Assembly (NCBI GenBank): GCA_036794825.1
Contig: DAIRGA010000004.1
Span: 1-64,000 of the forward strand
Reading direction: 5' to 3'
DNA: 64,000 nt
Origin: RZYY01 sp036794825
GTDB lineage: Bacteria; Bacteroidota; Bacteroidia; Bacteroidales; 4484-276
The position numbers and the translations under genes are program-made. Below, piece after piece: positions 63,587 through 64,000 of the stretch. A model generated the notes under the pieces. That model was given only the letters and a program-made list of their open reading frames with translations, searched no databases and was not told the DNA's origin. How positions within the stretch are numbered: the first letter of the stretch is position 1; every line of letters starts with the position of its first letter.

Positions 63587-64000
63587 CTACTCTTGTTCAC
63601 AATGCTGCAGCAGGATTTGAACTCCCTCTGAATCAGCAAATTTCTTAGCAAGTTGACCAGCACAATAGACTGAACGATGGCGGCCGCCGGTACACCCGAA
63701 ACTCACACTCAGACTGGTAAATCCCCGTCTGGTGTAAACATTCACAGCAGATTTCACCATTGCGTAAGCGTTTTGGATAAAAGCATCCACTTCAGGATAT
63801 TTTTCGAGATAATCTATCACGGGCTGGTCGAGTCCGGTAAGATCAACATATTCAGCATATCTCCCGGGATTAGGCAGCGCACGGCAATCGAAAACAAAAC
63901 CTCCGCCATTTCCGGAAAGATCGGCCGGAATACCCCGCTTGTACGAGAAACTGTTGATGCGCAGTTGAAGAATTGGTTTGATAAGGGTTTGTAAATGCCG
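63587..64000 (-). CDS. RapZ C-terminal-domain protein (partial; N-terminus beyond right edge)
   Basis: About 137 residues are visible; the frame is open to the window edge. Motifs INSFSYKRGIPADL, GGFVFDCRALPNPGRY and SVSFGCTGGRHRSVY match the C-terminal domain of the RapZ/YvcJ family, which in Escherichia coli senses glucosamine-6-phosphate. In Bacteroidota this domain is often fused after an aminoglycoside-phosphotransferase-like (AmgK-type) kinase; that part, if present, is outside the window. It precedes a small Cys-rich gene and a MurU-like gene. Confidence 0.85.
   Translation of the reverse strand, partial: RHLQTLIKPILQLRINSFSYKRGIPADLSGNGGGFVFDCRALPNPGRYAEYVDLTGLDQPVIDYLEKYPEVDAFIQNAYAMVKSAVNVYTRRGFTSLSVSFGCTGGRHRSVYCAGQLAKKFADSEGVQILLQHCEQE

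Overview
The window is one stretch of a Bacteroidota chromosome, most likely from an anaerobic member of the Bacteroidales or a related order. The evidence is: several proteins carrying type IX secretion (T9SS) C-terminal sorting domains; two TonB-dependent receptors; lipoproteins with DUF5689-like and MbnP-like domains; a PorE-like OmpA protein; a RapZ-C/MurU-type pair; and repeated use of the Bacteroidota -7 promoter element TAnnTTTG. An aspA-hydF pair points to [FeFe]-hydrogenase maturation and so to fermentative anaerobic life. A run of exactly 100 N (10839-10938) marks a scaffold gap, as in a draft or metagenome-assembled genome. I saw no rRNA, tRNA, CRISPR array, insertion sequence or prophage.

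Layout. 1-16222: three consecutive minus-strand genes for giant secreted beta-sandwich proteins. They share an N-terminal domain of about 110 residues; two end in visible T9SS sorting domains and the third runs off the left edge. 16588-23967: housekeeping genes ffh, folD and queE, a PorE-like gene, cinA, and a nucleoside phosphorylase that is divergent from cinA and shares a symmetric promoter with it. 23964-32146: a polyprenol-phosphate sugar transferase, then a probable extracellular nucleic-acid scavenging locus (endonuclease I, DUF5689-type lipoprotein, TonB receptor, and a divergent endonuclease/exonuclease/phosphatase). 32158-34991: SAM hydroxide adenosyltransferase, phoH and purC. 35048-38401: an archaeal-flavoured insert holding a DNA methyltransferase with a degenerate nuclease-like tail, an MjaI-family restriction enzyme and a GatD homologue without GatE. 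38578-42739: pyrC, aspA, hydF.

42757-54171: a LysM amidase, a membrane glycosyltransferase, T9SS or exported proteins of unknown role, a 1,118-residue sortilin-like propeller protein, a PKD protein and an Fe-S (6-4) photolyase (PhrB). 54300-54470: an intergenic cluster of nested palindromes that could fold into a cruciform. 54475-58159: an OprC-like copper TonB receptor with a small lipoprotein and an MbnP-like lipoprotein, a likely copper-acquisition operon. 58293-61489: the classic thrS-infC-rpmI-rplT operon, with infC apparently starting at AUA. 61622-64000: a glucosaminidase, a MurU-like nucleotidyltransferase, a 42-residue Cys-rich protein and the C-terminal part of a RapZ-like protein, suggesting peptidoglycan metabolism and recycling.

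Limits. All family assignments are from reading sequence motifs; no searches were run. Domain boundaries are approximate. Residue numbers are counted from the start chosen here.
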